A stretch of 64,000 bases of DNA from Corythucha ciliata (GCA_038030265.1 CM075941.1:50941952-51005951); one strand, 5' to 3'. Shown: positions 35,901 to 47,374, counted from the first letter of the stretch. Program-made: numbers and translations. The notes: generated by a model from the letters alone, not told the origin.

Positions 35901-36704
35901 AACCATAACGGGACGAGGACGACCATTAAGGAAAAAAAAAAAAAAAAATCAGTGATAAGGCATAAAGTATCCATTTTCTGCCATTTCTTGAGCCCCTGAC
36001 GCCTGACGGTCCTCTAGGAGTATTTTGGCCGAGACCAGCTTCGACTTGTGAACCGAACTGTTAGGACTCATGAACCGCTTGCGGCTCAAATCAAAACTTA
36101 AAATATCACTTTATTTCTGAAAGTTCCCGTGCGCTCACTCTCCCATGGATCCTTCTCTGATTGCGAGAGTTGAGAAAATAGCCCTTAAGGCGGCTTCAGG
36201 TGCGTGCTGTGACAACCAATGCGTTGAGCTGTGGCCAATCAAAGAGCAACGCACGCCGGGATTCCTAATATTTTATTGGATTCAGCTCAAAACCTGAGCT
36301 TTGACAGTTCACATTATGTGAAGGCGGCTTTAAGGGTTTCATCGTTCCGTAGATATATTTGAGACGACTCAAATACGACATTGACTCAATTTGTCGTGGA
36401 CGGGTGGAAAAGGGTATTTATAGAAACACTATATTACAGAACAGGGCCTCAAGTGCCGTATATTACAAATTAACAATTTTGCCATTTTTCCCCCAAGTAA
36501 ACCTTGTAAGAAGTTCCTGGAAGGGGTAAGAGCTCCAGACGTCGCATTCTATTCCATATCCTGTCCTTTTCATGGTATGGTAGTATTGTTGCAGTGTAGT
36601 AGTACACGTTCCAACTAACGATTCGCCTTTTGTGTTGTACATGCTTGAAAACTGATCTTAGTGCTGAAAATGCGTGGCTCATTGCTATTTTTTTTCTTGT
36701 GCAG

Positions 36705-37481
36705 ATTGTATGTGGTGATTTACGATCTGTTATTCAGCCATCGGTGTCCAAAATCATTAGAGAAGTTTCTGAATGTTTAGTTGGGCACATAAGGCGTTAC
36801 GTCAAATTTCCTGAGGGAGAGACAGTCGGGAGGTACAGTCGCCTGTTTTATAACATGGGGAACTTCCCCGGAGTTGTAGGATGCATAGACTGCACTCACA
36901 TAGCCATCAAAAGTCCGGGCGGCGATGGTGGTGAGCACTACAGAAATAGGAAGGGCTGGATGTCGCTAAACGTCCAGGTCGTCTGCGGCCCACGAATGGA
37001 AATTCTGGACATTGTCGCCAGGTGGCCTGGTTCGGCACACGACAGCCGCATATTCGAAAATAGCTCGAACGCCACTGCCTTTGAAAATAACCAGAGGCAA
37101 GGTATCCTCCTAGGCGATAGCGGTTACGCTCAAAAACGATACCTCTTCACTCCAGTATTAAACCCGACGACTCTTTCAGAAAACAGATATAACAAATCTC
37201 ACGTTAGGACACGGGTCACCGTGGAAAGACTTTTCGGCGTTTGGAAACGAAAATTTGCCGGTCTCTCGAGGAAATTACAAACGAAATTGAGTACCACCGT
37301 TTGAATCGTAGTTGCCTGCGCCATTCTTCACAACATAGGCTTGTCAGAAGACCGTGATTTCTATGACGAGGAATTGGTTGAATGCGAAGATGAAGAGGAT
37401 TCGTCGAATGTAGAAACTGTTCCGGACAGATCTGATGGTAGAGCAATCAGAGCAGCCTTTATTGCAAATCACTTTTCTTAA
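36705..37481 (+). pseudogene. Harbinger DDE transposase, last exon with one stop
   Basis: A strong acceptor (TTTTTTTTCTTGTGCAG) ends at 36704. The exon encodes VISQ-like helix-turn-helix remains (SVIQPSVSKIIREVS), FPGVVGCIDCTHIAI with the first Asp, LDIVARWPGSAHDSRIF, GILLGDSGY with the second Asp, and VTVERLFGVWKRKF with the Glu. A TGA at 37302-37304 interrupts the frame, which continues unbroken to the TAA at 37479-37481 with ACAILHNI, a conserved C-terminal block. The TGA may be a decayed CGA. The upstream exon could not be found, presumably lost to insertions. Full HARBI1-like proteins are about 350-400 residues; about 258 remain. Confidence 0.85.
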
Positions 37482-37997
37482 CGTTCTATCCACTCGCACC
37501 TGTGTGGGAGGATATAATTTTATTCTGCTTTTTATACTTCAAACGCCGTGTGTTTTTATACCTTACCTTTAATAATTATTGATCCAGTTCAACTTTATTT
37601 AGCGTGTTCACGCAACTAACATGTTCCACCTCAAGTTTGCCGTTTCACGTCTATTCCCTTGCCATGTTTGTTGGATTTTCACTGCAAGGCGTATTTTCCG
37701 ATACCCAACACGTTATAAAGGCACGAAGTCACATTTCACACATAATAGAGCTTAGCAGTATAATAATTCATCCAAAAACATTTGAAACTTGAAGGACGAA
37801 TCAACGAGTTTAATGGTACAGCCATATCAAAAAGTAGTCTTATCACGTCATATCACCGAAGGCTCCCTTTAACTAAAAGAAACCTTAAGGGCTCCTTAAA
37901 TCTGTCTCTGAATACGAATTTTAAGTGGGCCTTATTGCTTCCTTCACTTATTTTAAGTTAAGGGCTCGTTAAGGAAGGTCTCTGAATACGGCCCTAT

Positions 37998-38219
37998 GAC
38001 TGCTTTCTTCTCTGCTAGTGATGAACGTCGAGGCCAGACCATCATTTTTGAAGCGAGGCCGAGACCAATTTGTTAGACCAAGTTTTCTGGTCGAGAGACC
38101 GAAGTAGTTTTTTCTCTCCGACTTGGTTCAGATCAATCATCGGCGGAGGCGCCGAGTCCTTAGGTGAGCGTCTAGCAGAATGAGGAGGGGGGAGGGAAGG
38201 TTGACGAGAAAAAATGACC
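37998..38219. other. No gene seen
   Basis: Unique GC-mixed stretch between Harbinger and the next array. Confidence 0.4.
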
Positions 38220-38828
38220 TAAGAAGCGCATTTGATTTATGAATATTTCAAAATTATAAAATAGCCGAAAATTGAAGTTTTTTTTTTTAAATTTTAGCCG
38301 TGAATTACAGAGCTTTTCCTCCACACTTTGTCCGCGAATATGTGATTTTCCTCAATTTTAGCTGCGAAGTAGCGTTTTTAGCTCATGTTAGTGATTTTTC
38401 TCAATTTTTGCCATGAATTGAAGTTATCCTCAATTTTTGCAGCAAATTAGCGATTTTTTACCTTTTCCGCAGTGAATTAGAATTTTGAGCTGCAAGTATA
38501 GCGTTTTTAGTTAATTTAAGCCGAGCTAATTAATTAGTGTGAACTATTTTTGCCCCGTATACACATTTTTTTTCAACTTTTAGCTATGGACTAACGCTTT
38601 TTTTCAGGTTTAGGCCCGAAGTTGCCTTCAGAAGCAACAGATTATTGTCTTTTGCTGAATTTTAGCCCCGAGTCAGCGTCGTGAGTTAGCGTTTTCACTA
38701 ATGCATCTGTGAATTAGCCGATTTTTTTCATTTGAATCCGTGAATGAACGTTTTTCCTAGACTTTATCCGCAAATTATCAGATGTTTTTACAATTTTAGC
38801 TGCGAAGTAATTATCTATCCTTTTCAAT
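38220..38828. repeat. Family C array
   Basis: Units of the type CTCAATTTTAGCCGCGAATT followed by AGCGTTTTT, about 28-32 bases each and strongly diverged. Confidence 0.6.
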
Positions 38829-38831
38829 TAA

Positions 38832-39315
38832 GGCCCGGTGCACACTTGCGTTTTTTCAAGCTGTGGTGCCGCCGCGGCAGCGGTCGATTTGCGGAACATT
38901 TTGCCTAGCAACATCAATTCATGGCATTGAAAAATGCAACAGGGACCTCTTTTAACACACGAATTGTGAAGCCCTGATGAACCTTTGTGCCTTTTAAACC
39001 ACTTTTGACCCAAAGAAAGGTCCTAATCACTAACTAATTGACAATATTATAAGGACTAATATATACCAAGAAATATAGCTTTAGCTATACCAACGCCAAT
39101 TCATCTCTAATAAGTGTGAAGAGCGTCAATCGAGTGGATATACATTTGGAAATTCGAGTTCCCTCCAACTACTTATTTAAAAGCGGTGCCGCGACTAGAA
39201 AAACCGCATGTGTGCATTGCTTCATAGCAACTAATGTATTTTAAGACAATACAGACCGCCAGAGCGGTGCTGTCGCCGCGCCTCAGCTTGGAAAAACGCA
39301 AGTGTGCACTGGACC
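38832..39315. mobile_element. Harbinger-like MITE with TAA duplication (484 bp)
   Basis: Left GGCCCGGTGCACACTTGCGT, right in reverse complement GGTCCAGTGCACACTTGCGT, then a shared TTTTTCAAGCTG block. TAA flanks at 38829-38831 and 39316-39318. It separates two stretches of the same family C array, so it is an insertion into the array. No coding capacity. Confidence 0.75.
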
Positions 39316-40085
39316 TAAGTCGGTGAAATAGGGATTGTTCTAAGTTTAGCCGCTAAGTAGCGCTTTTTGTCAATTTCATTAGTGAATTAGCTATTTTTCT
39401 CAATTTTTGCCGTGGATTAGCGTATGTCCCAATTTTGGCAGCTAATTAGCCATTCTTCTCAATTTCAGTCGTGAATTAGCATTTTGCGAAAATTAGCTGT
39501 GAATTAGTGGCTTTTCACTCTTTTTTTTTTCGCGATTGGGCGATTTTTTGCAATTTCAGTTGCGAAGTTGTCATTTTTCTCAATTTGAGCCCCGAATTAG
39601 CAGGCTTTTCTATTGTATAGCCTTAGAGGGTTTTCTTTCCTTTTAGCGCTTGCAGAAAATAAAAAAGTTGGGCCACGTCTCAATTTTACTAACAGCAAAT
39701 TACCGTTTTTTCTTCATTTTAGGCATAATGTGGCATCTTTGCACCGCAATCAGCGATTTTTTCTCAATTTCGGTCTGGATGTTTCATCTAGATACCGCGA
39801 ATGAAGGGTTTTGAACAGTTTTGGCCACGAATACTAGCGATTTTTCCCAATTTTTTGCTGCGTTGGTACTTACCTGTAAGAATTGCATATTAGTACGCCT
39901 TTCTCATCTTTATCCGCTTACGGACCTAAACAAAAAAAAAAAAAAAAAAACTGGGAAGCAGCGTATTCTCTCTATTTTAGCCGCGAAGTTACCCCTAGAA
40001 GGCCGCGTTTTCTCTCAATTTGAGCCTTCAAAACAGATCTTTTGTGGGCTAAATCGATTATTCAGCCACACGCTTTGCTGATCAC
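39316..40085. repeat. Family C array
   Basis: Same orientation as 38220-38828. Includes a short A run at about 39931-39950. Confidence 0.6.
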
Positions 40086-40985
40086 CTGCAAGCACTCCAT
40101 CCTGGGTCGGATGGATTGAAAATCAGCCAACAAATCTTTTTCACGTACCTACAAACATGAACATAGATCCTTAATATCCACATTTTTGGGCCCACATAGA
40201 GAGCCCGGGGCGATCCGGCCCCCTCGCGCCACTGTCTCGGTACGCTACTAATTCACGGACATCAGAAGGGCTACTTCGCGGCCCAAGTTTCCTTAAAACT
40301 TCCGCGGATAAAGTACAGAAAAAGCGCTAATTCATGAATGAAATTGAGAAAAAAGGCTCATTAGCGGTTAAAATAAAAAAAACAAAAACGAAATCACCGC
40401 AAAAACTCAGAAAAAACGCTAATTCACTGCTAAAATGGCGAAAAGTCACTAATCCGTGGCTAAATCACCGGTAAAATTGAGAAGCGCTTAAGTGAGGAAA
40501 AACGCTAATTTGCGATTCAAATGGTTAAAACGTCAAATTCGCGGCTTTATAAAGGTAGCTTTGTGCCAGAAAGTGCAAAAATCGCTAATCCACAGCCAAA
40601 TTCTGAAAAAGCTTTACGTAATTCGCGACTAAAATTGGAGAAAAACTCTAATTCGTGGCTGAAATGTATAAAAAATATAAAAATCTGTAATTTTAGCGGC
40701 TAAAACGAGGAAAAACGCTAATGTGGGGTTATATTCAGGATAAATGGCTAATTTGGGGGTAAAATTGAGAACATTTGCTAATTCACAGAAAAATGAGAAA
40801 ATGGCAAGCCGATGCTTCCGGAGGCAACTTTGCAGCCAATTAGCAATCGCTAACTCGCGGCAAAAATTGAGAAAAATTGCAAATTCGCGGCTAAAATGGA
40901 GACGTATCGCTTATTCACCGATGAAATTGAGAAGAAGCTCTAAAGTGTTGACAAAATTGTGAAAAATTGATTGGCCCCAGACACC
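40086..40985. repeat. Spacer then family C array in opposite orientation
   Basis: 40086-40250 is unique. From about 40251 units read as the complement (AAATTGAGAAAAACGCTAAT), so the two arrays form a large, diverged inverted pair around 40160. Confidence 0.55.
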
Positions 40986-41048
40986 AATTAACCTTTTCGT
41001 CGATAAAAAAATAACATGGAGAAACATTCGAATTTTTCAAAACGCCAT

Positions 41049-42190
41049 CTACAAGGTCCAGCGAGTGACCACGTTTATTACTAGCAGAAAAATTGACTCC
41101 ACTGCACACACGATTGCCTTCCCTGGAATTTTTTCGGTCACGTCATTCGTAGTTCTATACGGTTGGACGTCCTCTATATCCGAATAGAACTCTAAACTTG
41201 ACAGTATGTTCAACGAATCAGCCTCATCTATGAGTTGGATTTGACGAGAAAGAAGAGCGACCACTTTGCCTCGACAGATCACAAGGGATCCTTCGTCGCT
41301 CGGGGCTGCTTTTGCCTCTTTTTCAACCTTTTTAGCTCATGATTACTCCACTGTTTTTATCAGCTGTATTAAATGCGATAAAAATTACATTAGTGGCGCA
41401 AATGTTTCCTCCTTGTATTACAAGTTTCACTAGATAAGGAATTTTTGATTTTGTTTTTATAATTTTTTCGCACTTGGATCTTGATAACAATAGCGTATCC
41501 ATAATTCTTAAGAACTCTGTTCCGTTTACTAAGTTCACTGAAAAAAGAAGTCCTTATGAAAATAACCTGAGTATGAAACGACTTATGTGGTTCACTTTTA
41601 ACATCCTGAGCTCCCCAACCAGCCACAGAACAATGCTCTTCTGATGCCGATACGTCACTTACAAATTTGTTTAAGTCACGCTTCGATAAAAGCGGCGGCA
41701 TTACTTTGACAAGCTCATTCATATATAATGGATATTGTAATTCAACGGTGCCCAAATTGAAGACGGTAAAGGCATCCGCTGAAGCGCAGCGCGGGTGAAT
41801 TGTGGCGTGAGACGACGTACGTGATTGAACGTGAGTTGGATCTGAGCTGCGACAGTCAATTTTTTTATATAAATCTGTGCGGTTTTTTGTGTGTCCCTAT
41901 AGTTGAACGCCTTACGTGTTATAAACTCCAGCTATGACTTCAAATGTGTACAGCGGTGTCGTTCGGCCGCGAGTCACTATCGCCAGACAAGTGCAGAGAG
42001 TCAGAATTCGAGACGCGGTGACAATGCCACCTGTACAGTCGAAGACAACTCGGCTCCACGCGTCGGTTGCTTTTGTGATGACAGCGTATGGGACTTCACC
42101 CAGTTGGGCTGCCCGACCGTTGATAATTATCGTTCGAGGATTTGCTAGTTCGAGCATTGTTTTAACGGCTTCGAAATAATTAGCGTCCAA
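41049..42190 (-). CDS. Multi-exon trypsin-fold serine protease homologue, probably inactive
   Basis: Four exons can be joined in phase. About 42190-41916: N-terminal activation-type block IIINGRAAQLGEVPYAV and CTGGIVTASRILT, ending in phase 2 before GTAAGG. 41846-41596: starts after GTCGCAG, with ATIHPRCASADAFTVFNL (the charge-relay Asp region) and CSVAGWGAQDV. 41537-41389: starts after TTTTTTCAG, with LLLSRSKCEKI and GGNICATN, ending before GTAATT. About 41333-41049: APSDEGSLVICRGKVVALLS and a tail ending in a hydrophobic segment. Introns are about 69, 58 and 55 bases. The usual AHC is LCTC and the usual GDSGGP is SDEGS, so His57 and Ser195 appear lost: a serine protease homologue rather than an enzyme. 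Such proteins act as cofactors or binding proteins, often secreted. The signal-peptide exon was not found, and the 58-base intron's donor is weak. A decayed pseudogene is the main alternative. Confidence 0.65.
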
Positions 42191-42193
42191 CAA

Positions 42194-42744
42194 GAAACCT
42201 CGCTTCGCTCAGCTGTTGATCGTGAAAAATAAACATGAAACCACATTTTCCTAGGGATGAACTCATGAAATATGAAACTGATAATAGCGTTTCCCATTTG
42301 CACAAAAAGTAGTGCTCGGGCCAGCGACTTCAGGTGGTTGATCCCGAGGGGCCTCTTTCCACGGGGAAATTCGTGGGGCATCTGAACACTGGCCAAAAGT
42401 ACAAACACACCTGCCTAGAACCAAGGAAAAAAACCCCCTCAATTCGCCCGATCAGACAGGAATTCGTTTTAATTATTGGATTAGTAAGTATATAAGATTT
42501 CCTGTGTCAAAAAATCCAGAGTGGCGTGGTTTCTTCAATAGTTTCATCCATGTTCAATTCTCAACCAAAAAGCGTTCGTGGGCGCAAAAAGTTGACATTT
42601 TTTTTTCTTCTTCTCAATTTCAACCGACCGTTTGAAACGACCGTTTTTCTCAAGGTTTTTTTTTTTTCACGACTTAGCGCTTTTATCAAATTTTATCGTC
42701 TACGTACCGGGTTCTCTCAATTTTAGCAGCGAAATTGACACCAG
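42194..42744. other. 5' flank of the protease homologue; short family C stretch
   Basis: No first exon could be identified. 42560-42735 carries a few family C units and ends where the BEL2 LTR begins. Confidence 0.4.
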
Positions 42745-42772
42745 TGTTGTAAATTTCTTTTATTAGTCCGAT
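42745..42772 (-). repeat. BEL2 3' LTR, distal piece
   Basis: Complement carries AATAAAAG, a likely poly(A) signal, and ends in ACA before ACCAG-type host sequence. It continues at 53427 beyond BEL1; without BEL1 the LTR would be about 176 bases. Confidence 0.55.
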
Positions 42773-43427
42773 TGTTATTTACATATTTATTTTAATTAAA
42801 GAATGGAAAAACGTAGAATATGGTTTATTTTTTATGAAATATAAAAAGGGAATTATTTACAATCCGGTTTTGAACTGTACGTCGCCGGAACTAGCCCTCA
42901 AGCTATTAATAATAGGAAAATTAGGCTGGCGGAAGCAGAAAAGGGAGGATATAATCGGGCGAGGTACTTACTAACTCCCAAAAGTCCACGATGCTTCCTC
43001 TTCGCCTAGGGTGGCCAACGCCGCGCCGTTCCTTTCTTCCTTTGTCAGAATCCCCGGTCTATCGACTCTATTTTAAGGGGAGGACGATCAATCCGTCGAC
43101 GACTATTATTGGAGGAAAAGGAAAAATGACAAAATTTAAGACACAAACTTAAAACTGGCAATGAGAACGAAACTCAGGAGGACTCACAAAGGCAGTCGCC
43201 ATATCGAATACAGTGTTTTTTCTTAGCGGGAGTCATACCTCGCCCATCGAGAGTTAAAAAAGAGAGGGATTTTTTGGCGGAAGCTTGAGGGCCATCGATT
43301 GTTTAAATTAAAGTTATGGAATTCAAACGAACAACTTTTGTAACTAATTTAGAAAACAAATTTAAACCTGACTATATAAACATGAACTATACAAAATTAC
43401 CATAAAATTAATGATTAAGACTGAACA
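42773..43427 (-). repeat. BEL1 3' LTR
   Basis: Begins TGTTATTTACAT and ends GACTGAACA on the plus strand (TG..CA). On the minus strand it is preceded by the purine tract GGCTGGGCGGGA (43428-43439 complement), the second-strand primer. Confidence 0.9.
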
Positions 43428-43449
43428 TCCCGCCCAGCCGCTGAATCTG

Positions 43450-43869
43450 CTAGTCTGATTCAGCGAACTCTTCAAATGGCAACGGAATTAGTTTCACCGC
43501 AGGTCGTCTGTACTCCCTTATAATGATTTTTCCGTTTTCGTGGGACGGCGATTTAACAGTCGCTACTCTTACGACCCCGTCTTTGCCCGGGAAGATCTGA
43601 GTAACTCTGGCGAGTTTCCAGCTCAATGGAGGAAGATTATCTTCTTTTTGTAGTACCATCATTCCAACCTTGATTTTAACAGCCGACTTGGTCCATTTTG
43701 GCCTGTTTTGAAGTGTAGTCAAATAATCCGAGTGCCATCGCTTCCAAAAAGTTTGATGGATTTGTTGCATGATTCGCCATCTTTTAACTTGGTTTGGAGG
43801 CTGATCAATCATATTTTTCTCCGGCAATGATAATAATGGGCCCATGATCAGGAAATGTCCCGGAGTTAA
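43450..43869 (-). pseudogene. BEL1 integrase C-terminal part, downstream of Gypsy
   Basis: Opens with PGHFLIMGPLLSLPE, the conserved block after the BEL integrase core, and continues with WKRWHSDYLTTLQ, GMMVLQKEDNLPPLSWKL and EYRRPAVKLIPLP to a stop at 43450 just before the 3' LTR. It is directly continuous with the frame at 47490 across the Gypsy insertion, whose duplicated GTTAA falls between the Leu-Thr and Pro codons. The C-terminal domain binds DNA during integration. Confidence 0.85.
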
Positions 43870-43985
43870 TGTTTCAAAATGAGTTCTGTCTTAACAACGT
43901 TTCATTAAACGACCCAAATAAAACTGATTTATTTTTAAACAATAATTGAATCATGTGGATCTAGCATCAGCTAGATCCCTATACA
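43870..43985 (-). repeat. Gypsy 3' LTR (116 bp)
   Basis: TGTTTCAAAATGAG to CCCTATACA. The complement contains AATAAA (poly(A) signal) and, near its start, a perfect hairpin GGATCTAGC-tgat-GCTAGATCC. Confidence 0.95.
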
Positions 43986-44023
43986 TTTCCCCTCCTTCAA
44001 TAGTGGCGAAGAAGGGGGGGGGG

Positions 44024-46057
44024 TTAATTAAGACTTCGGAATCTTCGACCACTTCTTGTATGTCCGGTGGTGTCCTCTGGTTCGAACGGCTCGTTGACTT
44101 CCACCGGCTCCATTTCTGCTTCTGCTTCCACTTCTTCCCACCATGGCAAACGAATAGGAGGAAGAGGATCATCAGGTGTCCCAGCTGACATCCCTAAATT
44201 TAGCGGTCGTTGTGATGGTTCGAAATTCTTCGTGTTGCCGCGGAAAATAAGACAAGGGTCACAATCGTCATCAAATTTTTGGGATCGATGAGGAACTTCG
44301 ATGGATTTTTGTTTCTTGATGTCATCACATCTTTTCGGTCGCAAATAATTCGTTGGTATCAAGTTGACACGGTTCCTGGTCACTATTCCGGTTTCGGTTC
44401 CGACCTGATAACGCCGCGGTGCTTCCGTACTTTTTGTCCGTACTGTACCAAATCTTTTCATATCCGTTATGAAAACGTGTTCCCCTTCTTTTAAATCTCT
44501 TAAGGGGCGAGCTGCGTGCCTCTTATCAAACCTCCGTTTCTGAACCTGCTTGGCTTTTTCATCAATATCTCTGAATTTATTTAAATCTGGCCACCTAGGC
44601 TTGAGAGACGACGGATCTATCGGTAGAACCCCACGAAGTTTTCGCCCCATTAAAAGTTCAGAAGGCGAATATGAACCTATCTGCGGTGTGGATCGGTAGG
44701 CCAGAAGTGCAAGTTGTAAATCCTGTGATTTTTCAATTAAATTGTTTGCTATCCGGACCATGGACTCAGCAAATCCATTTCCTTGATAGTGTTTTGGACT
44801 TCCGGGAATGATTTTAAACCCAAGTTCTCTACTGAATTGTCTCATTTGAAAAGAATTTAAATTCGATCCTGCATCGCAACGAATTGATTCAGGGACGCCA
44901 AAATGTGCAAAAAGTTTTTTTAAGTACTCAATTATTTCAGAAGACTGCAAACTGCGAGGAAAAGGGCAAACATCTATGTACCTGGAGAAAAAATCACCTA
45001 CGACCAAATGCCACTCTCCTTTTGCTTTGAAGAAGTCCATGGCAATGCGTTCCCAAGGCCTACTAGGTTGAGCTGACGGTATCAACGGCTCTGGACGTTG
45101 ATTACGATGAGATACACAGTTTTGGCATGTTGCAACTTTCTCACGAATATACTGCGAAATTGATGGCCACCAAACGCATTGTTTGGCACGTTCTATGCAT
45201 TTATTTTCACCCCCATGAGCGGCGTGTAATCTGTCAAACATCACGGCACGTAGCTTGTATGGGATCACTAAGCGATTTTTATACTGGATTATGTCGTCCT
45301 TTACCCATAGGTCATTTTTAAACTTCCAAAATTGAGCTACCCTTGTGTCACGGACCGTTGGCCACCCTTCCGTAATAAATTTCCTCAGAATATCAAACAA
45401 GGGGTCCGCAAATTGAGCCTCCAATACCTCTTTGAACCGAACGTCGCTAACGTTGGCTGAAAAGACTTGATCAACAAACAGTTCTGTCATCTGGTCTTCA
45501 AGAATGTCGGTATTTTTAAAGGAAGAAGAAGAAGCTGGAGATCTTGATAGAGTGTCAGGAGTATAAAATTCCTTCCCCGAAACGTGTTCAACTCGAAAAT
45601 CGAATTTTAACAAACGCATTCTAAACCGTTGAATTCGAGCACTTAAATCAATAAGGGGTTTCTTTCCGAGCAGGGTGACTAAAGGTTTGTTATCTGTTCG
45701 TAAAATAAATGTAGTGCCTATTAAAAGGTCTTTGAACTTTTCGCACGCCCAAGTCAAAGCCAAGGCTTCTCCTTCCAAGTTGGAATAGCGTTTCTCTGTC
45801 TCCGTTAAGCCCCGGGACGCGAACTGTACTGGTTGCCAGCCGCCTGGGCGAGTTTCTTGCTCCAAGACAGCCCCCAATCCCTGCAAACTTGAATCGGCGG
45901 AAACTCTTATAGGTCTAGTGGGATTGTAAAAAACTAAAACTGGCTCGCTGGACAACATGCTAATTATCCTGGCGAAAGCTTCTTGTTGACTTTTATCCCA
46001 GACCCAATCGTTTTCATGCTTCAGTAAATTCCTTAAAGGCTCCGTCGCCTCAGCCAA
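44024..46057 (-). pseudogene. Gypsy RNase H and integrase
   Basis: 677 uninterrupted residues. It starts at AEATEPLRNLL just after the RT thumb, RNase H motifs follow (VSADSSLQGLGAV, SNLEGEALALTWA, RTDNKPL), then the zinc-binding HHCC (HAAHGG..ATCQNC), the integrase core with AMDFFK (Asp), IRCDAGSNLNS (Asp) and GFAES (Glu), and a C-terminal tail with GRKLRG and RRYQVG that ends acidic (EEVEAEAEMEPVE). All catalytic residues are present. It is cut from the RT frame by a short break at 46058-46089, so it is called a broken part of one polyprotein. Relatives are invertebrate K02A2.6-type pols. Confidence 0.9.
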
Positions 46058-46088
46058 TTTGGCTAAAATGAGTAAATTTAACGTAAAT

Positions 46089-47243
46089 TTAAAAGGAGTA
46101 AAATTTAACGTGATAGTTTACCATACCTAAGAACCTTCGTAATTGGGGAATGTCTGTTGGAGGAGGTAATTGTTTGATTGCTTCCAATTTTCTTCTATCG
46201 GGTTGGATCCCTCTATCTGAAATGATGTGACCTAGGAATGTAACCTCTTGGACCCCAAACATGCATTTATCTTCATTCAACGTGACTCCCTCTGCTACCA
46301 ACCTATTGAGCACTTGATGTAACCGATCATTGTGTTCTTCGAGAGTGTGGCCATAAATGAGGGAATCATCCAACAGGGTAACTACTCCAGGGATACCTGA
46401 GAGAATCTTGGTCATCGTGCGATGATACACCTCTGGTGCACAGCAGATACCCATCGGAAGACGGTTAAAAACAAATCGCCCGTAAGGCGTGAGAAAAGAT
46501 GTCAATTTTTGTGATTTTGGATCTAGAAGAATTTGGAAATAGCCGCTTCTACAATCTATTTTCGAAAAATACTGAGCTCCCGAAAGTTGATTCAGAATTT
46601 CGTTCACCCCAGGCAAAGCTACTCTTTCCCTTTTATTGGCCTTATTGAGTTCCGAATAGTCCACGCAAATTCGGACTTCTTTATTGCCCTGCTTCGGTAC
46701 GACTACCATCCCTGCAACCCAGTCCGTTGGTTCTTCTATTCGAGAGATAATCCCATGATCCTCCATTCTTTGCAACTCTTGTTCGGTCTTGTCCCTAAGC
46801 TGTACAGGGATTCTACGAGGCGTGTTGATAGCCACCGGTCTGGCCCCTTCTTTTAGACTTATTGTATAACTGTAACGCATAACTCCTATACCATGAAAAA
46901 TGGATGGGTATAACTGTTTTAAATTATACTTCCGGTCAGAAACAGCTGCTTCGTCAACCCTCTTAACTATTTGTAGCTTTTCAATTGCTGGACGGCCCAA
47001 TAAGGGTTTTTGGACTTCACTCTTCAGAACGTAAATGTCTTCAAAACTGCACCTATGCTTGTAACTAATTGGGGCTTTAAAAATTCCGATGATGTCTAAT
47101 TTATTCTTCCCGGGACCATACAACAAGCTCTTCTGTTTCAAAAGGCGAAATTTAGATTTGAATTTTCTATTGTACAAGTTTTCCGAAATAATTGTGACAT
47201 CTGCCCACCGTGACGTTCCCACCGTGTGCGCCACCTCGCCCAA
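46089..47243 (-). pseudogene. Gypsy protease remnant and reverse transcriptase
   Basis: Begins within the protease (ADVTIISENLYNRKF): the DTG that should precede ADVT is gone. LLGRPAIEKL closes the protease. RT follows with WVAGMVVVPKQGNKEVRICVD, FSKIDCRSGYFQI, RLPMGICCAPE and TLLDDSLIYG (the YVDD position reads LLDD), then FLGHIISDRGIQPD. The frame ends at NYHVKFYSF and a stop caused by what looks like a ~27-base tandem duplication containing ACGTTAAATTT (46060-46112), beyond which RNase H continues in another frame. Confidence 0.85.
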
Positions 47244-47249
47244 TTCGGG

Positions 47250-47374
47250 GAATCAAAATTGATATGTGGAGGTGGAGCAGCGGCGTTAGGCCTGAAAATT
47301 TGCTGTCCAACAGCAGTTTGATCAACGATGTTCAGACCTGCCACATTGCGCGCGGATTCATCGCTTGGCACCAT
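47250..47374 (-). pseudogene. Gypsy gag N-terminal stub
   Basis: The ATG spans the last base of the 5' LTR and the first bases of the primer-binding site. It encodes about 40 residues ending INFDSPNWARWRTRW, typical of the start of Gypsy gag. The frame then runs into protease sequence in a different phase, so the rest of gag, including any zinc knuckle, and the protease start were deleted as one block. Confidence 0.7.

Larger units (their letters stand above)
34210..37994 (+). mobile_element. Near-complete PIF/Harbinger transposon (3.8 kb)
   Basis: Inverted termini GGGCCGTATTCATAGACCTT (left) and GGGCCGTATTCAGAGACCTT (right, reverse complement), continuing about 40 bases with few changes. 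TAT flanks both ends (34207-34209, 37995-37997), slightly off the usual TWA. It encodes both proteins known for the superfamily, a Myb/SANT-like protein on the minus strand and a DDE transposase on the plus strand. Non-coding insertions (35380-36000 family C; possibly a small MITE at 36188-36330) lie between them and seem to have replaced the first transposase exon. Confidence 0.85.

Noticed and set aside
36188..36330. Small TTA-flanked MITE with GGCGGCTT ends
   Set aside because: The ends match only over about ten bases with a shift, which is too weak for a confident call.
44067..44494. Plus-strand ORFs in the Gypsy integrase region
   Set aside because: They are antisense to a 677-residue frame with full RNase H and integrase motifs.
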